This document shows, one piece after another, positions 41,262 through 51,009 of a stretch of DNA of 64,000 nt; within the stretch, counting starts at the first letter, position 1; every line of letters begins with the position of its first letter. The stretch is from an uncultured Chloroflexota bacterium (GTDB lineage: Bacteria > Chloroflexota > Anaerolineae > Anaerolineales > Anaerolineaceae), in assembly GCA_902786265.1 (NCBI GenBank), contig CADACE010000001.1:105402-169401 (forward strand), read 5' to 3'. Made by a program: the position numbers and the translations under genes. The notes below the pieces were generated by a model, which saw nothing but the letters and a program-made list of their open reading frames with translations, was not told where the DNA came from and ran no database searches.

Positions 41262-42494
41262 GTGGACAGGCTGAATATTTTTCCATTACATGGAGAATCT
41301 CTGCACATGGATTTTACTTCCGGTGTACAGACAGGATTCATACTTTCCGCCCTTGTCGCAGTGATTACTTTGATCATCGGCATCAATACGATCCGCAAGG
41401 GGAGCCGCATCACTTTTTTCCAAAAACGCCAGCAAATGGTTTCCAAAGGCTGGCGTTTGGTTTTCTTCAGCATTTTTATGGGTGTGTTTGCATTTTTGCT
41501 GAACCGCTATGGAGAACAGACGATTTATTCAATCGTTGTTCCGACACCAACGGCAACACTCACACCAACAATAACCCTGACACCGACCATTACACCCACG
41601 GAAACGCTCACACTGTCTCCGACGATCACCAACACTCCGTCTGTCACTAATACTCCATCCCTGCCGGATGATCTGCATATCCGCAGCGAAGGAGCACTGA
41701 TGGGAACAAACGTGATCGTGAGCCCTATTACATTCACGCTGGAAATCGGTTCCAATGGCATGCCCGTCGAGACAAAGGAAGAATTTGACAACCCGATCCG
41801 GGAAATTACTGCTTTCTTCAGCTATGACCAGATGGTCAGCGGTTCACATCTGGCATTTGTCTGGTATCGCATGGACGATTGGGTGACCATGTGCTCCAGT
41901 GCCACAATTTATGAAGGCAGCACCGGCGGATACTACCGCACGACCTGCAGCACTGAAACACCGGACCGATGGCTTCCGGGTGAATACGAGTTGCAGATGT
42001 TTGTCAATGAGGAATGGATCAATTCCGGCCGCTTTACGGTAGTAGGGATGCCGCCGACACATACACCGACCATTACCCTGTCGCCGACGATCACGCCATC
42101 CCCGACACGAACATTCACGCCGACAATTACAAACACATTCACGCCGACACCTTCGTTCACGCCAACGCCTACACGGACACCGACACCTACCTGGACACCG
42201 ACGATAACACTGACGCCAACGATCACGCTGACACCCACGATTACCTGGACTCCGTCGATCACACCGACGCCGACAATCACCCGCACGCCGACCAATACGC
42301 TGACGCCAAGCAATACGCCGACGATCACGCCGACACCGACGAACACATTTACCGCGACTGCGACCCGTACACCGCGTCCGACAGATACCCGCGTGCCCAC
42401 ATTTACCAACACGCCGACAAAAACACTCTGGCCGACAAATACACCCCGTCCTACAGATACACTTCGGCCGACGCTAACTCCTCCCGGCGGATAA
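41262..42494 (+). CDS. membrane-anchored surface protein with long Thr/Pro repeat tail
   Basis: 410 residues if GTG at 41262 (AGGTGAT upstream) is used; an ATG at 41307 with GGAG further upstream is an alternative start. Two hydrophobic helices ([19 protein letters not shown] and [19 protein letters not shown]) anchor it. A first TP-rich linker leads to a beta domain at about 145-262 ([20 protein letters not shown] ... [20 protein letters not shown]), then about 140 residues of TPT-type repeats. The repeat tail is built from period-2 to period-6 Thr/Pro units and is expected to be extended and possibly glycosylated. It resembles cell-wall-spanning stalks. Confidence 0.75.
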   Translation: MDRLNIFPLHGESLHMDFTSGVQTGFILSALVAVITLIIGINTIRKGSRITFFQKRQQMVSKGWRLVFFSIFMGVFAFLLNRYGEQTIYSIVVPTPTATLTPTITLTPTITPTETLTLSPTITNTPSVTNTPSLPDDLHIRSEGALMGTNVIVSPITFTLEIGSNGMPVETKEEFDNPIREITAFFSYDQMVSGSHLAFVWYRMDDWVTMCSSATIYEGSTGGYYRTTCSTETPDRWLPGEYELQMFVNEEWINSGRFTVVGMPPTHTPTITLSPTITPSPTRTFTPTITNTFTPTPSFTPTPTRTPTPTWTPTITLTPTITLTPTITWTPSITPTPTITRTPTNTLTPSNTPTITPTPTNTFTATATRTPRPTDTRVPTFTNTPTKTLWPTNTPRPTDTLRPTLTPPGG

Positions 42495-42510
42495 GAACGA
42501 AACAAAAAAA

Positions 42511-42545
42511 TAACTGCCGTCCGATGATGACAGCAGTCATTTTTC
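42511..42545 (+). terminator. weak intrinsic terminator
   Basis: ACTGC-C-GTC pairs with GAC-A-GCAGT around a 7-base loop, preceded by A7 and followed by ATTTTTC. Lies between the TP-repeat gene and the convergent GT-C gene. Confidence 0.55.
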
Positions 42546-42562
42546 AGTACATATTGTCTTTT

Positions 42563-44407
42563 CTAACGTCTGATATACAGATTATATGTGGGGCGCATCC
42601 CGGCAAAGCTGTAATTTGCCGGAAGCTTTTCAACTAACTCATAATGAGGTGACTCGATCGTACGGATAAAAGTCAGGACATAGTCCGTGCAGCCGCTTTG
42701 GATGCAGGCATTCTGCTCAATATCGATATCTTTCAGAGGAAGGTTGAATCCGCAGAAAAAGCGCTGGTTCGGCAGCAAACCGGCGATCGTATTCACGCCC
42801 ATATCCAAAAAATTGTAGTTCAGCAGTGTCGGATTTTCTATTGGACCTGTCTCAATCAAAGCTTTTGCCTGATATTGGGGATAATCTTCTTTTTCAAAGG
42901 CCAGCGAACGCATATTCCCCGCTAAGAGAAACAACCCGAAAACACTGACACACAAAGAAACAGCAGTCATCATGTTCGATTCAAAATACTGCAGGAAACC
43001 GGACCTGAGCCTTCTTTCGATGATATCCACAACGGCTGTCAGACCAAAAAGAGCAAAAACTCCGAAAATCAGCGGATAATAGGAATAAAAACGCCCGCTG
43101 AAATAAATCATCAAAAACATCACGACTAAGGTCCAGTGAACGAGGCGGAAAATATGCCGGTTTTCATGTCTTTTACACCAGAAGATGCCGATAAAAGAGG
43201 CGATGAGGATAGAAGTACTGAATACGATCATATTCAGAAAGCCGCTGAAAAGATTGCTGAATATTGCAAAATGGCCGTATATATCCGCGGTTTTCGGATA
43301 CATAAAGATATTCTGATAGAAATACACCTCAAACAGGTCTTTCAACCCGCCGCAGAAAGCAAACCACAGCAAAATCGGCAGTGTCGGTATCATAACCCCA
43401 AGAGCGACCCAGCCGATCCCTTTAAATAATTCGATGCGCTGATTTTTGGTGCGCGCAAACAGATAGAGCGCTATGATCCAGCCAAGATAAAACCCCAGCA
43501 TGGAATACTTCATCCACAGAACACATCCTGAAGTAACCCCGATCAGGACCCATTCCCGAACCTTCGGCAGCTGATCTTTCTTCAGGCGATGGTAACCGAT
43601 CCAAAGGGCAAAAGTCAGTAAAGGCAGGCAGTATTCCTCTGCGCTGTCGCCCTGGTCAAAAGAAACCGCGGTATAAACGATCAGTGCCAATACAGGCACA
43701 AGCGGCAATGCACCGGTTCCCAGGCGCATCCTCATAATTTTATAGGCAAAGAAGAGAAAGAAGAAACAGCTGATAATTTCTATCAGCCACATTCCCAGCA
43801 AAGAGTCAAAGGAGATCAGTGCTCCGAGAGAATGCAATAACAAAAGCAGCGGACCTTTTTGTTCATAGACATCCCGGTAAGGAAGCATCCCGTGCAAAAT
43901 TGATTTACCGACGGTGAACATCGTATGCGGATCGACCCAGTCATTGAACGCATAAAAAGGGGAACACTTGGAAGCCAGCGTCATCATCACCGCGGCACAT
44001 ATTCCGATAAAAACAGGTTCATGCTTTGAATCTGATCCCTCTTCATCACCACTGATCATTGCCGCAATGACAGAAACCAGGCGGTCAGAGCCAAACAGAG
44101 CAAACACCGTTAACCCGGCTGCGGCAGCACCGCAAATTCGTTTTGCCGGCATTTGTGGCAGAGACTCCAGGGAAGCAAACAACCCGAAATGCTGCCACCT
44201 CAAATAAAATAAGGCTCCGAACAGCAAGGTCAGTGAAGCAGAAATAATGGGATAATGGAATTGAAAGACCGCTTTGGGATGATGTGATTTTTCATAACGG
44301 GAGATAAAAACCGATGCAGCCAGATACAAAAAAACCGCCGCAGCTGCAGAAATCAAGCCCGGCCCGCTAAGCAGAAAAAGGTGAGGCAGCAACAACAGAA
44401 AAATCAT
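42563..44407 (-). CDS. GT-C-type membrane glycosyltransferase
   Basis: 614 residues from ATG at 44407 with AGGTG nine bases upstream; GTG at 44419 is in frame but has no ribosome site. Around twelve transmembrane helices. The large first loop contains PHTMFTVGKSILHGMLPYRD followed by VYEQKGPLLLLLHSLG, a pattern typical of GT39/dolichyl-phosphate-mannose-type glycosyltransferases, where the sugar donor is lipid-linked and the acidic residue in YRDVYEQKGP is near the active site. The C-terminal soluble domain (500-614) is about 110 residues. Likely envelope glycan or glycoprotein synthesis. Confidence 0.78.
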   Translation of the reverse strand: MIFLLLLPHLFLLSGPGLISAAAAVFLYLAASVFISRYEKSHHPKAVFQFHYPIISASLTLLFGALFYLRWQHFGLFASLESLPQMPAKRICGAAAAGLTVFALFGSDRLVSVIAAMISGDEEGSDSKHEPVFIGICAAVMMTLASKCSPFYAFNDWVDPHTMFTVGKSILHGMLPYRDVYEQKGPLLLLLHSLGALISFDSLLGMWLIEIISCFFFLFFAYKIMRMRLGTGALPLVPVLALIVYTAVSFDQGDSAEEYCLPLLTFALWIGYHRLKKDQLPKVREWVLIGVTSGCVLWMKYSMLGFYLGWIIALYLFARTKNQRIELFKGIGWVALGVMIPTLPILLWFAFCGGLKDLFEVYFYQNIFMYPKTADIYGHFAIFSNLFSGFLNMIVFSTSILIASFIGIFWCKRHENRHIFRLVHWTLVVMFLMIYFSGRFYSYYPLIFGVFALFGLTAVVDIIERRLRSGFLQYFESNMMTAVSLCVSVFGLFLLAGNMRSLAFEKEDYPQYQAKALIETGPIENPTLLNYNFLDMGVNTIAGLLPNQRFFCGFNLPLKDIDIEQNACIQSGCTDYVLTFIRTIESPHYELVEKLPANYSFAGMRPTYNLYIRR

Positions 44408-44650
44408 ATCTTTCGTCACCTGTTAATAGTGTAACCGATAAAAACGTTTTAAAAATAAATCCGCATTGAAAATAAGACAAAAGCACAAAATTCTTTAATC
44501 TGATATACTATTTCAGAAGGGATCTGTTCTCAATATCGAAAGACGAGTATTACAACCTTCCGATACAAATATCATGGCGAAAGCCGGCTTTAGACTGCCG
44601 GCCGAATCGTCAGATCGAGAAAAATGAAATTCAGCCGCTGGAGGTAAATA

Positions 44651-45679
44651 ATGAAGGAAATGACAGGCTATATGCACGGAATAAACCTGGGGGGATGGCT
44701 TTCCCAGTGTGTCCATACAAAAGAACATTATGACAGTTTTATTTCGGAATCCGACATAAAGACTATCAAAGAATGGGGATTGGATCATGTCCGGGTACCT
44801 GTTGATTATGACCTGATCGAAGAAAAAGACGGCACAAGGAAGGAAGACGGATACAATTACATTCAGAACGTCATTGACTGGTGCGGGAAATACGGCCTGA
44901 ACATGATCCTGGATCTGCACAAAACCTATGGATTCAGTTTTGATCCGGGAGAAAAGGAAGCGGGTTTCTTTGACAATCCAGCGAGCCAGGAACGGTTTTA
45001 CAGACTTTGGGAAGAATTTGCAGGCCGTTACGGAAAATATACGGACAGATTAAGCTTCGAACTGCTGAATGAAGTAACAGACCCCGTCTATTCGGATAAA
45101 TGGAACGCCATCTCCGCTGAATGTATCGCGCGGATCCGTAAAATTGCCCCCTCTGTAAAGATCCTCATCGGCGGGTACTACAACAACAGCTTCCATGCGC
45201 TCAAAGATCTGCTGCCGCCAGCGGATGAAAACATCATCTACAACTTTCATTTCTACGAACCGCTCATTTTCACCCATCAGGGTGCCTATTGGATCCCGAC
45301 AATGGATCAGACCTTCCGGATGCCGCTCCATTCAACATATGGTGAATACGGGCGCTGTCATGACGAACAAATCGACAGACCGGATTTTGACCTGAAAGGA
45401 TATGATCCGCAAGCCATGTTCGGTAAAGAGTATTTTGAGAACTGCCTTCGGGAAGCTGCTGCTGTGGCGGAAGAACGCGGCGCCGCGCTTTACTGCGGAG
45501 AATTCGGCGTGATCGACCGGGCTGCGCCGGAGGACTTACTGGACTGGTACAAAATGTTCTGCGGCTGTCTTGACCGGTACGGAATCGGCCATGCCGCATG
45601 GAGCTACCGAAAGATGGATTTTGGTATAGCCGACGAGAGATTGGATAAAATCCGTTCCGAACTGCTCGAGGTATTATAA
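44651..45679 (+). CDS. glycoside hydrolase family 5 (cellulase/glucanase type), cytoplasmic
   Basis: 342 residues. GINLGGWLSQ, HVRVPVDYDLI and MILDLHKTYG are typical GH5 strands; acid/base E141 is in SFELLNEVTD, the His/Tyr pair in YNFHFYEPLIFTHQG, and the nucleophile E284 in YCGEFGVIDR. There is no signal peptide, so the enzyme probably acts on imported oligosaccharides. CTGGAGGTAAATA precedes the ATG. The 230-bp upstream region carries a hairpin GCCGGC/GCCGGC near 44588 and a possible -10 box TATACT at 44504. Exact substrate (beta-glucan, mannan or xylan) cannot be told. Confidence 0.88.
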   Translation: MKEMTGYMHGINLGGWLSQCVHTKEHYDSFISESDIKTIKEWGLDHVRVPVDYDLIEEKDGTRKEDGYNYIQNVIDWCGKYGLNMILDLHKTYGFSFDPGEKEAGFFDNPASQERFYRLWEEFAGRYGKYTDRLSFELLNEVTDPVYSDKWNAISAECIARIRKIAPSVKILIGGYYNNSFHALKDLLPPADENIIYNFHFYEPLIFTHQGAYWIPTMDQTFRMPLHSTYGEYGRCHDEQIDRPDFDLKGYDPQAMFGKEYFENCLREAAAVAEERGAALYCGEFGVIDRAAPEDLLDWYKMFCGCLDRYGIGHAAWSYRKMDFGIADERLDKIRSELLEVL

Positions 45680-45761
45680 ACAAAAAACGGCTGCCGGTTT
45701 GAAACTTTTCCTGCACTTCTCCGTCATAATTACATAGACAGATAATTCATGTAAGGAGGGA

Positions 45762-46256
45762 ATGATGATCGGTAAACAAAAATGCAGAATTCTGAAAGAG
45801 ATCCGGCAGAAGATCGCCGATGAAAATGATATTCCATATGTAACCCGGGAGTGCAGACATCAGGGAAGCTGCCGGGGAACCTGCCCGCAGTGTGAAAGTG
45901 AACTGCGCTATCTGGAGGATCAGCTGAAGATCCGGATGTCTCTGGGTAAGAAAATCAAAGTAGCGGCCTTATGCACCGGTTTGGCTCTCACCGCGGCAGG
46001 CTGTGAAATGATCGATGCGATCGGCAATAAATTCGATCCCACAGATCAGACTTCCGGGATGGTACCATATGAATCACCTGTACCAACACAGCAGGAAGAC
46101 GTAACATTTGTAACAGAAGGTGAAGTTCCCTGGCCGTCAGAAGACGACGACACACAAATAGAAGTCCGGCCTACGCAGGCAGACACCGCCGAAATCGAAG
46201 ATCTTGAATTGGTGGGTATTGCACCCCGGGTCGAAGACCCCGAAACAAACCGATAA
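45762..46256 (+). CDS. zinc-ribbon membrane or lipoprotein-like protein
   Basis: 164 residues starting MMIGKQKCRI (second ATG is better spaced from AAGGAGGGA). Residues 30-44 have the pattern C-x5-C-x3-C-x2-C (CRHQGSCRGTCPQC), a small metal-binding ribbon that I know from short gut-bacterial proteins of the form KEIR-K-IA-ENDI. A hydrophobic segment KVAALCTGLALTAAGCE follows at 66-82, looking like a lipobox placed unusually far from the N-terminus. The remaining 80 residues are acidic and Pro/Thr-rich. The role is unknown. Confidence 0.65.
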   Translation: MMIGKQKCRILKEIRQKIADENDIPYVTRECRHQGSCRGTCPQCESELRYLEDQLKIRMSLGKKIKVAALCTGLALTAAGCEMIDAIGNKFDPTDQTSGMVPYESPVPTQQEDVTFVTEGEVPWPSEDDDTQIEVRPTQADTAEIEDLELVGIAPRVEDPETNR

Positions 46257-46296
46257 ACATCTTTATCGTCTGCCCGCTGAAAATAATTTATGATAA

Positions 46297-46328
46297 AAAC
46301 AAGCTCCCCAAAAACAGGGAGCTTGTTT
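46297..46328. terminator. bidirectional intrinsic terminator
   Basis: AAACAAGCTCCC pairs with GGGAGCTTGTTT over an 8-base loop. Serves both the zinc-ribbon gene and the convergent ABC permease operon. Confidence 0.9.
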
Positions 46329-46354
46329 ATTGATATTATACAATTTTCAATATA

Positions 46355-47329
46355 CTACTTTGACTTGAAATACGGTTTGCCGTTTGCTGCCGGTACGCGG
46401 GATTTCCCGACGAAGAGGACCAGCGTCAGGATCGTAACCACGTACGGGATCATGGAGATCAGGTTCACCGGGATCACAGAGTTGGAACCCAGAATGACAC
46501 GGAGACCGTTACAGAAACCGAACAGGATACACCCGAGCATCGCGCCCTGCGGTGTAAACTTACCGAAGATCACAGCCGCGATCGCGATAAAGCCCTGCCC
46601 GATAACAACGGACGGACGGAAGGCGGAAACTGTCGCAAGCGTAATGGAAGCGCCGCCCAGACCGGCCAGGAAACCGGAAAGGATCACGCATATGTAACGG
46701 ACCTTGAAGACGTTGATACCAAGGGTATCTGCAGCCTTCGGATGTTCACCGACCGCGCGGAGCCACATGCCGAAGCGAGTCTTGAAGAAGATGAACCAGA
46801 ACAGCCAGACCAGCAGGAAAGCGATATAGGTAGAAGCGTAAGTATTGAATGCGTTATCCAAAAAACCGTTCTTTACAAACAGCTTTCCGATACCTTCCGG
46901 ATGGTTGGCAGCAAGGCTCTCAAAAATCCCATTCAGAATACGGGGCAGCTTCATCTTGACCGGGTGCGTTTCGGTATTGCCGGAAAACAGCATACGGCAG
47001 ACAAACACCGCGATACCGGAACCAAGGAAATTGATAGCGGTACCGGAAATCGTCTGGTCGGAATGGCAGGTCACGCAGGCAAAAGCATGTAGCAGCCCAA
47101 ACAACGCACCGGCAAACCCGGCACAAAGGAACGCGATCCACGGATTGCCGAGATAATACCCAACCGCGGCACCGGTAAACGCGCCGACCGTCATCATCCC
47201 TTCGATACCGATGTTGACCACACCGCTTTTTTCAGAGAAACAAGAGCCGAGCGCGGCATAAAGCAGCGGAGGTGTGTACATAAGCGTGGCATTGATAATA
47301 ATGCCGAAAGTTTTCATGAATTGATCCAT
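46355..47329 (-). CDS. ABC transporter permease, nucleoside (BMP-dependent) type
   Basis: 324 residues, about nine transmembrane helices, BPD_transp_2 family: PPLLYAALGSCFSEKSGVVN, IGIEGMMTVGAFTGAAVGYY, LRAVGEHPKAADTLGINVFK. This matches the NupQ/YufQ permease that imports nucleosides. The ATG overlaps the stop of the upstream permease (TAATG). Last gene of the operon, followed by a terminator. Substrate assignment to pseudouridine follows from psuG/psuK upstream. Confidence 0.9.
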   Translation of the reverse strand: MDQFMKTFGIIINATLMYTPPLLYAALGSCFSEKSGVVNIGIEGMMTVGAFTGAAVGYYLGNPWIAFLCAGFAGALFGLLHAFACVTCHSDQTISGTAINFLGSGIAVFVCRMLFSGNTETHPVKMKLPRILNGIFESLAANHPEGIGKLFVKNGFLDNAFNTYASTYIAFLLVWLFWFIFFKTRFGMWLRAVGEHPKAADTLGINVFKVRYICVILSGFLAGLGGASITLATVSAFRPSVVIGQGFIAIAAVIFGKFTPQGAMLGCILFGFCNGLRVILGSNSVIPVNLISMIPYVVTILTLVLFVGKSRVPAANGKPYFKSK

Positions 47330-48408
47330 TAGTCCGCTCCTCCCTTCGGTTTGTGTGTAAAGACCTCTTTCAACAGACTGGACACCGCGATGAAGAAGGT
47401 AATGCAGCCCATCATAATGTCTACAACTTCAGATGGCGGACCGAAACGCGTGCCCGCGAATTTCAGGCTTCCGAAGAAGAACCCTGCAAGCAGCACACCC
47501 CACGGATTGGTGTTCCCGATCAGTGCTACGGTGATACCGTTGAAGCCATAACCTTCCTGTCCGGCAAACTGGCTGACCTTGTAGTTGACACCCAGAACCT
47601 GAATAGCACCGGCAATCGCAGCCAGACAACCGGAAATCGCGAGAGCGATCATAACATTGCGGTCAGCGTTGATGCCTGCGAACACAGCCGCATTGCGGTT
47701 GAAACCGACAGCCTTCAAACGATAACCGAGTGTCGTCTTGTCAATGATGTACCAAATGATCACAACAGCCGCGATCGCAATCAAAATACCGGCATGTGCT
47801 TTCGGGGAAAATCCAAGCTTCGCAATCAGGTCCTTCGAGAAGGTGATCTTCGCGTTGTCCTGGATCAGCTTCGTCCAGGTTTTCCCGCCGCCGACTTCCA
47901 CCGATTTCAGGTTAACAACGAAGTTTGAAAAATAATACGCGATCCAGTTGAACATGATCATGGAAAGCACTTCATTGACACCGAAGCGGACCTTCAGGAA
48001 ACCAACGATCGCGCCCCAGGCCATTCCCGCCAGCATCGCAGCGATCAGACACAGCGGGATCAAAATGACCGCGGGAGCCGGAACAAAGATACCGACCAGA
48101 ACTGCCGCTACGGCACCGATAACAAACTGTCCTTCAGCACCGATGTTGAAAACACCTGTCTTGAAGGAAAAAGCCACTGCCAAACCGGTCAGGATGTAAG
48201 GCGTTGAATATTCAATAAAAGCATAAGACCGCCAATTCGGACGTCCAAAGATGCGGTAGAACATTTCACCATAGGCTGTGATCGGATTATATCCGGCAAT
48301 AGCCAGGGCGATCGCGCCGACCAGGAAACCGAACAGGATGGACAGCAGCGTATAAAAGACCGCATTATTTGTGATCTTCTCCCAAAGGGATTGTTCTTTT
48401 TTAGGCAT
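47329..48408 (-). CDS. ABC transporter permease, nucleoside (BMP-dependent) type
   Basis: 359 residues from ATG at 48408, whose AGGAGG site lies inside the end of the ATPase gene; GTG at 48414 is too close to it. BPD_transp_2 family, with EYSTPYILTGLAVAFSFKTG, VFNIGAEGQFVIGAVAAVLV and YRLKAVGFNRNAAVFAGINA. It pairs with the following permease as the heterodimeric channel, as in NupP/NupQ of Bacillus. Confidence 0.9.
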   Translation of the reverse strand: MPKKEQSLWEKITNNAVFYTLLSILFGFLVGAIALAIAGYNPITAYGEMFYRIFGRPNWRSYAFIEYSTPYILTGLAVAFSFKTGVFNIGAEGQFVIGAVAAVLVGIFVPAPAVILIPLCLIAAMLAGMAWGAIVGFLKVRFGVNEVLSMIMFNWIAYYFSNFVVNLKSVEVGGGKTWTKLIQDNAKITFSKDLIAKLGFSPKAHAGILIAIAAVVIIWYIIDKTTLGYRLKAVGFNRNAAVFAGINADRNVMIALAISGCLAAIAGAIQVLGVNYKVSQFAGQEGYGFNGITVALIGNTNPWGVLLAGFFFGSLKFAGTRFGPPSEVVDIMMGCITFFIAVSSLLKEVFTHKPKGGAD

Positions 48409-49945
48409 GTGCACCTCCTCCTGCCATCATCAGACCGAGCTGATTTTCATCCGCTTCGGAACCCTTGACAGAACCGACGATCTTTCCTTCGAAAATCACG
48501 TCGATCCGGTCCGACAGGCTCATGACTTCATCAAGTTCAAAGGAGACCAGTAAAACAGCCTTGCCTTTGTTGCGCTGCTCAACAATATAGCGGTGGACAT
48601 ATTCGATTGCGCCGACATCCAGACCGCGGGTCGGGTTCACCGCGATCAGCAGATCCTTGTCATTCGTCACTTCACGGGCGATGATGACCTTCTGCTGGTT
48701 ACCGCCTGAAAGTGATCCGGATGGATTCCCTTCAGCACCGCGGGGTCGGATATCAAACTTTTCAAACAGATCATGGGAATGATCAAAAATCGCTTTGCGG
48801 TCGATGACACCATTCTTTGAGAATGGTGTATTATCAATATTCTGGATGACCATATTGTCATGGTTGGCAAATTCCAGCACCAGACCATGCTTCTGCCGGT
48901 CTGCCGGGATGGAGGTTACGCCCATATCGAACAGTTCCTTCGGAGACTTGTTATAGGCATCCTTGCCATTCATGGTAATGGACCCCGCGGTAGCTTTCCG
49001 AAGACCGGTCAGTACTTCAACCAGTTCAGTCTGACCGTTGCCGTCAATACCGGCAATACCGATGATCTCACCGCGGCGGACCTGAACATTAAACCCGCGC
49101 AGGATCTCCACATCGCGGTAGTCAAGACAATGCAGGTCTTTAACATCCAGGACGACCTCACCGGGGGTTATATCTTTCTTGTTCACCTTGAACTCAACAT
49201 TGCGGCCAACCATCATGGAAGCAAGGTCATGTTCGGTAACATCATCGACATTCACCGTGTTGATGTATTTCCCCTGACGTACGATCGTGCAGAAGTCCGC
49301 GGCCTCTTTGATTTCTTTCAGTTTATGGGTGATCAGGATGATGGATTTACCTTCAGCTGTCAGGTTATGCATGATCTGGATCAGTTCCACGATTTCCTGC
49401 GGCGTGATTGCCGCGGTCGGTTCATCCAAAATCAGAATATCAGCACCGCGATAGAGGACTTTCAGAATTTCAGCACGCTGCTGCATACCGACGGAAATAT
49501 CTTCAATTTTCGCGTCCGGGTCAACATTCAGCCCATACCGTTTGGAAATATCGATCACCTGCTGGCGGGCTTTCGCGAAGTCCACGCGTCCAAGCGATTT
49601 TGTCGGTTCCATTCCGAGGATAATGTTTTCGGTTACGGTAAACGGCGGAACCAGCATAAAGTGCTGGTGGACCATACCGATTCCCAATTCAATAGCCTTG
49701 TTCGGGTTTTCAATTACAACCTTCTGCCCGTTGATATAAATCTCACCGGAAGTCGGTTGATACAGACCGTAAAGAATATTCATCAAAGTGGATTTTCCTG
49801 CCCCGTTTTCACCGAGAATGGCATGAATTTCCCCTTTATGAACTGTCAGCTGGATACCATCATTGGCTTTAAAACTGCCAAACATTTTGACGATATTCTT
49901 CATCTCAACGGTCGTCACGTTAAGATCATAATTCTTGTTGTTCAA
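48401..49945 (-). CDS. ABC transporter ATPase, two-domain nucleoside/sugar type
   Basis: 514 residues starting with TTG at 49945 (AGGAGGACGG eight bases upstream). Two fused ATPase domains: the first with Walker A GENGAGKSTLM and Walker B ADILILDEPTAA; the second with a degenerate GIDGNGQTELVEVL and signature LSGGNQQKVIIAREV. This is the NupO/YufO arrangement, where only part of the sites are catalytic. Sits between psuG and the two permeases, overlapping the first permease. The lipoprotein that binds the nucleoside is missing in this operon. Confidence 0.92.
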   Translation of the reverse strand: MNNKNYDLNVTTVEMKNIVKMFGSFKANDGIQLTVHKGEIHAILGENGAGKSTLMNILYGLYQPTSGEIYINGQKVVIENPNKAIELGIGMVHQHFMLVPPFTVTENIILGMEPTKSLGRVDFAKARQQVIDISKRYGLNVDPDAKIEDISVGMQQRAEILKVLYRGADILILDEPTAAITPQEIVELIQIMHNLTAEGKSIILITHKLKEIKEAADFCTIVRQGKYINTVNVDDVTEHDLASMMVGRNVEFKVNKKDITPGEVVLDVKDLHCLDYRDVEILRGFNVQVRRGEIIGIAGIDGNGQTELVEVLTGLRKATAGSITMNGKDAYNKSPKELFDMGVTSIPADRQKHGLVLEFANHDNMVIQNIDNTPFSKNGVIDRKAIFDHSHDLFEKFDIRPRGAEGNPSGSLSGGNQQKVIIAREVTNDKDLLIAVNPTRGLDVGAIEYVHRYIVEQRNKGKAVLLVSFELDEVMSLSDRIDVIFEGKIVGSVKGSEADENQLGLMMAGGGAHA

Positions 49946-50018
49946 TGGGCCGTCCTCCTTTGCACTGAAAAGTATTATATTATTATACTAAAAAACTGTA
50001 TGACAAAATTCCCGATTT

Positions 50019-50046
50019 TACGTTATACCCTACACCCTATAGCCTG
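50019..50046 (-). repeat. short TAGGGTG heptad array after psuG stop
   Basis: On the minus strand, after the TAG of psuG: CTATAGGGTGTAGGGTATAACG, words of period 7 with TAG in sense. Occupies part of the 105-bp gap before the ATPase gene, so the array is inside an operon. Confidence 0.7.
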
Positions 50047-50050
50047 AATA

Positions 50051-50956
50051 CTACAGTGCTGCCGCGATGCGCGCGGCCATGCGGGCATTGTTGAACGCCA
50101 GCTGAATGTTGGAAGCCAGGCTGTCGCCGCCGGTCACATCCTTGATGCGGGCAAGCAGGAAGGGAGTAATGTTCTTCCCATGGATCTGCTGCCGTTCCGC
50201 TTCCGCGACAGCTTCATCGATCACCTTGTTCATCCGGATCGGATCCATCGCCCATTCATCCGGGATCGGATTGGCAACCAGCACACCGCCGTTCATCCCG
50301 AGATCCCATTTGGTACGGATCACAGCAGCCGCTTCCGCAGGGTCAGCACAGGCATAATCCCCTTCGAAACCGCTTTCTTTGCAATAGAAAGCCGGGAATT
50401 TCTTCGTACCCATGCACAACACCGGAACCCCGAAGGTTTCGAGATATTCCAGTGTCAGTCCGATATCCAGGATCGACTTGCAGCCTGCGCAGACAACAGC
50501 CACATTGGTATGCGCCAGTTCCTGCAGGTCAGCAGAGATATCAAAAGTCTTCTGTGCGCCGCGATGGACACCGCCGATACCTCCGGTAGCGAAAACCTTG
50601 ATTCCCGCCATGGCAGCCACGATCATCGTGGTCGCGACTGTCGTCGCGCCGGTCTGCTTCATCGCAACCAGGTAAGGCAGATCCCTGCGGGAGACTTTGG
50701 CAATATTCTTTCCGCTTGCCATCAGGCTCAGGTCATCCGGTGTGAGCCCCACCTTCAGCTTCCCGTTGATAATCGCGATCGTAGCGGGAACAGCACCTTC
50801 CGCACGTATCAGGCCTTCCACATCATTCGCGAATTTCTCGTTTTCAGGGTATGGCATCCCGTGAGAAATGATGGTGGATTCCAGCGCTACAACAGGCTTT
50901 CCGTCATGCAGGGCATCCTGAATTTCCGGTAAAACTTCCAAATACTCTTTATACAT
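50051..50956 (-). CDS. psuG: pseudouridine-5'-phosphate glycosidase
   Basis: 301 residues, full length. Motifs VVALESTIISHGMPYPEN, KVSRRDLPYLVAMKQTGATT, VFATGGIGGVHRGAQKTFDI and PVLCMGTKKFPAFYCKESGF are diagnostic of PsuG, which reversibly splits pseudouridine 5'-phosphate to uracil and ribose 5-phosphate using a catalytic lysine and manganese. AAAGGATAAAAAA precedes the ATG. Second gene of the operon after psuK, then the ABC importer genes. Confidence 0.96.
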   Translation of the reverse strand: MYKEYLEVLPEIQDALHDGKPVVALESTIISHGMPYPENEKFANDVEGLIRAEGAVPATIAIINGKLKVGLTPDDLSLMASGKNIAKVSRRDLPYLVAMKQTGATTVATTMIVAAMAGIKVFATGGIGGVHRGAQKTFDISADLQELAHTNVAVVCAGCKSILDIGLTLEYLETFGVPVLCMGTKKFPAFYCKESGFEGDYACADPAEAAAVIRTKWDLGMNGGVLVANPIPDEWAMDPIRMNKVIDEAVAEAERQQIHGKNITPFLLARIKDVTGGDSLASNIQLAFNNARMAARIAAAL

Positions 50957-51009
50957 TTTTTTATCCTTTCCGATTTTCTGTCTGGTTTATACACAAAATA
51001 AACTTAGTG

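Noticed and set aside
41933..42505. 190-residue minus-strand frame rich in Val/Gly
   Set aside because: It is the complement of the Thr/Pro repeat tail of the gene at 41262 and simply mirrors its codon pattern.
44510..44650. Possible cyclic-di-GMP or other riboswitch upstream of the GH5 gene
   Set aside because: A GCCGGC hairpin is present but the conserved riboswitch core sequences are not.
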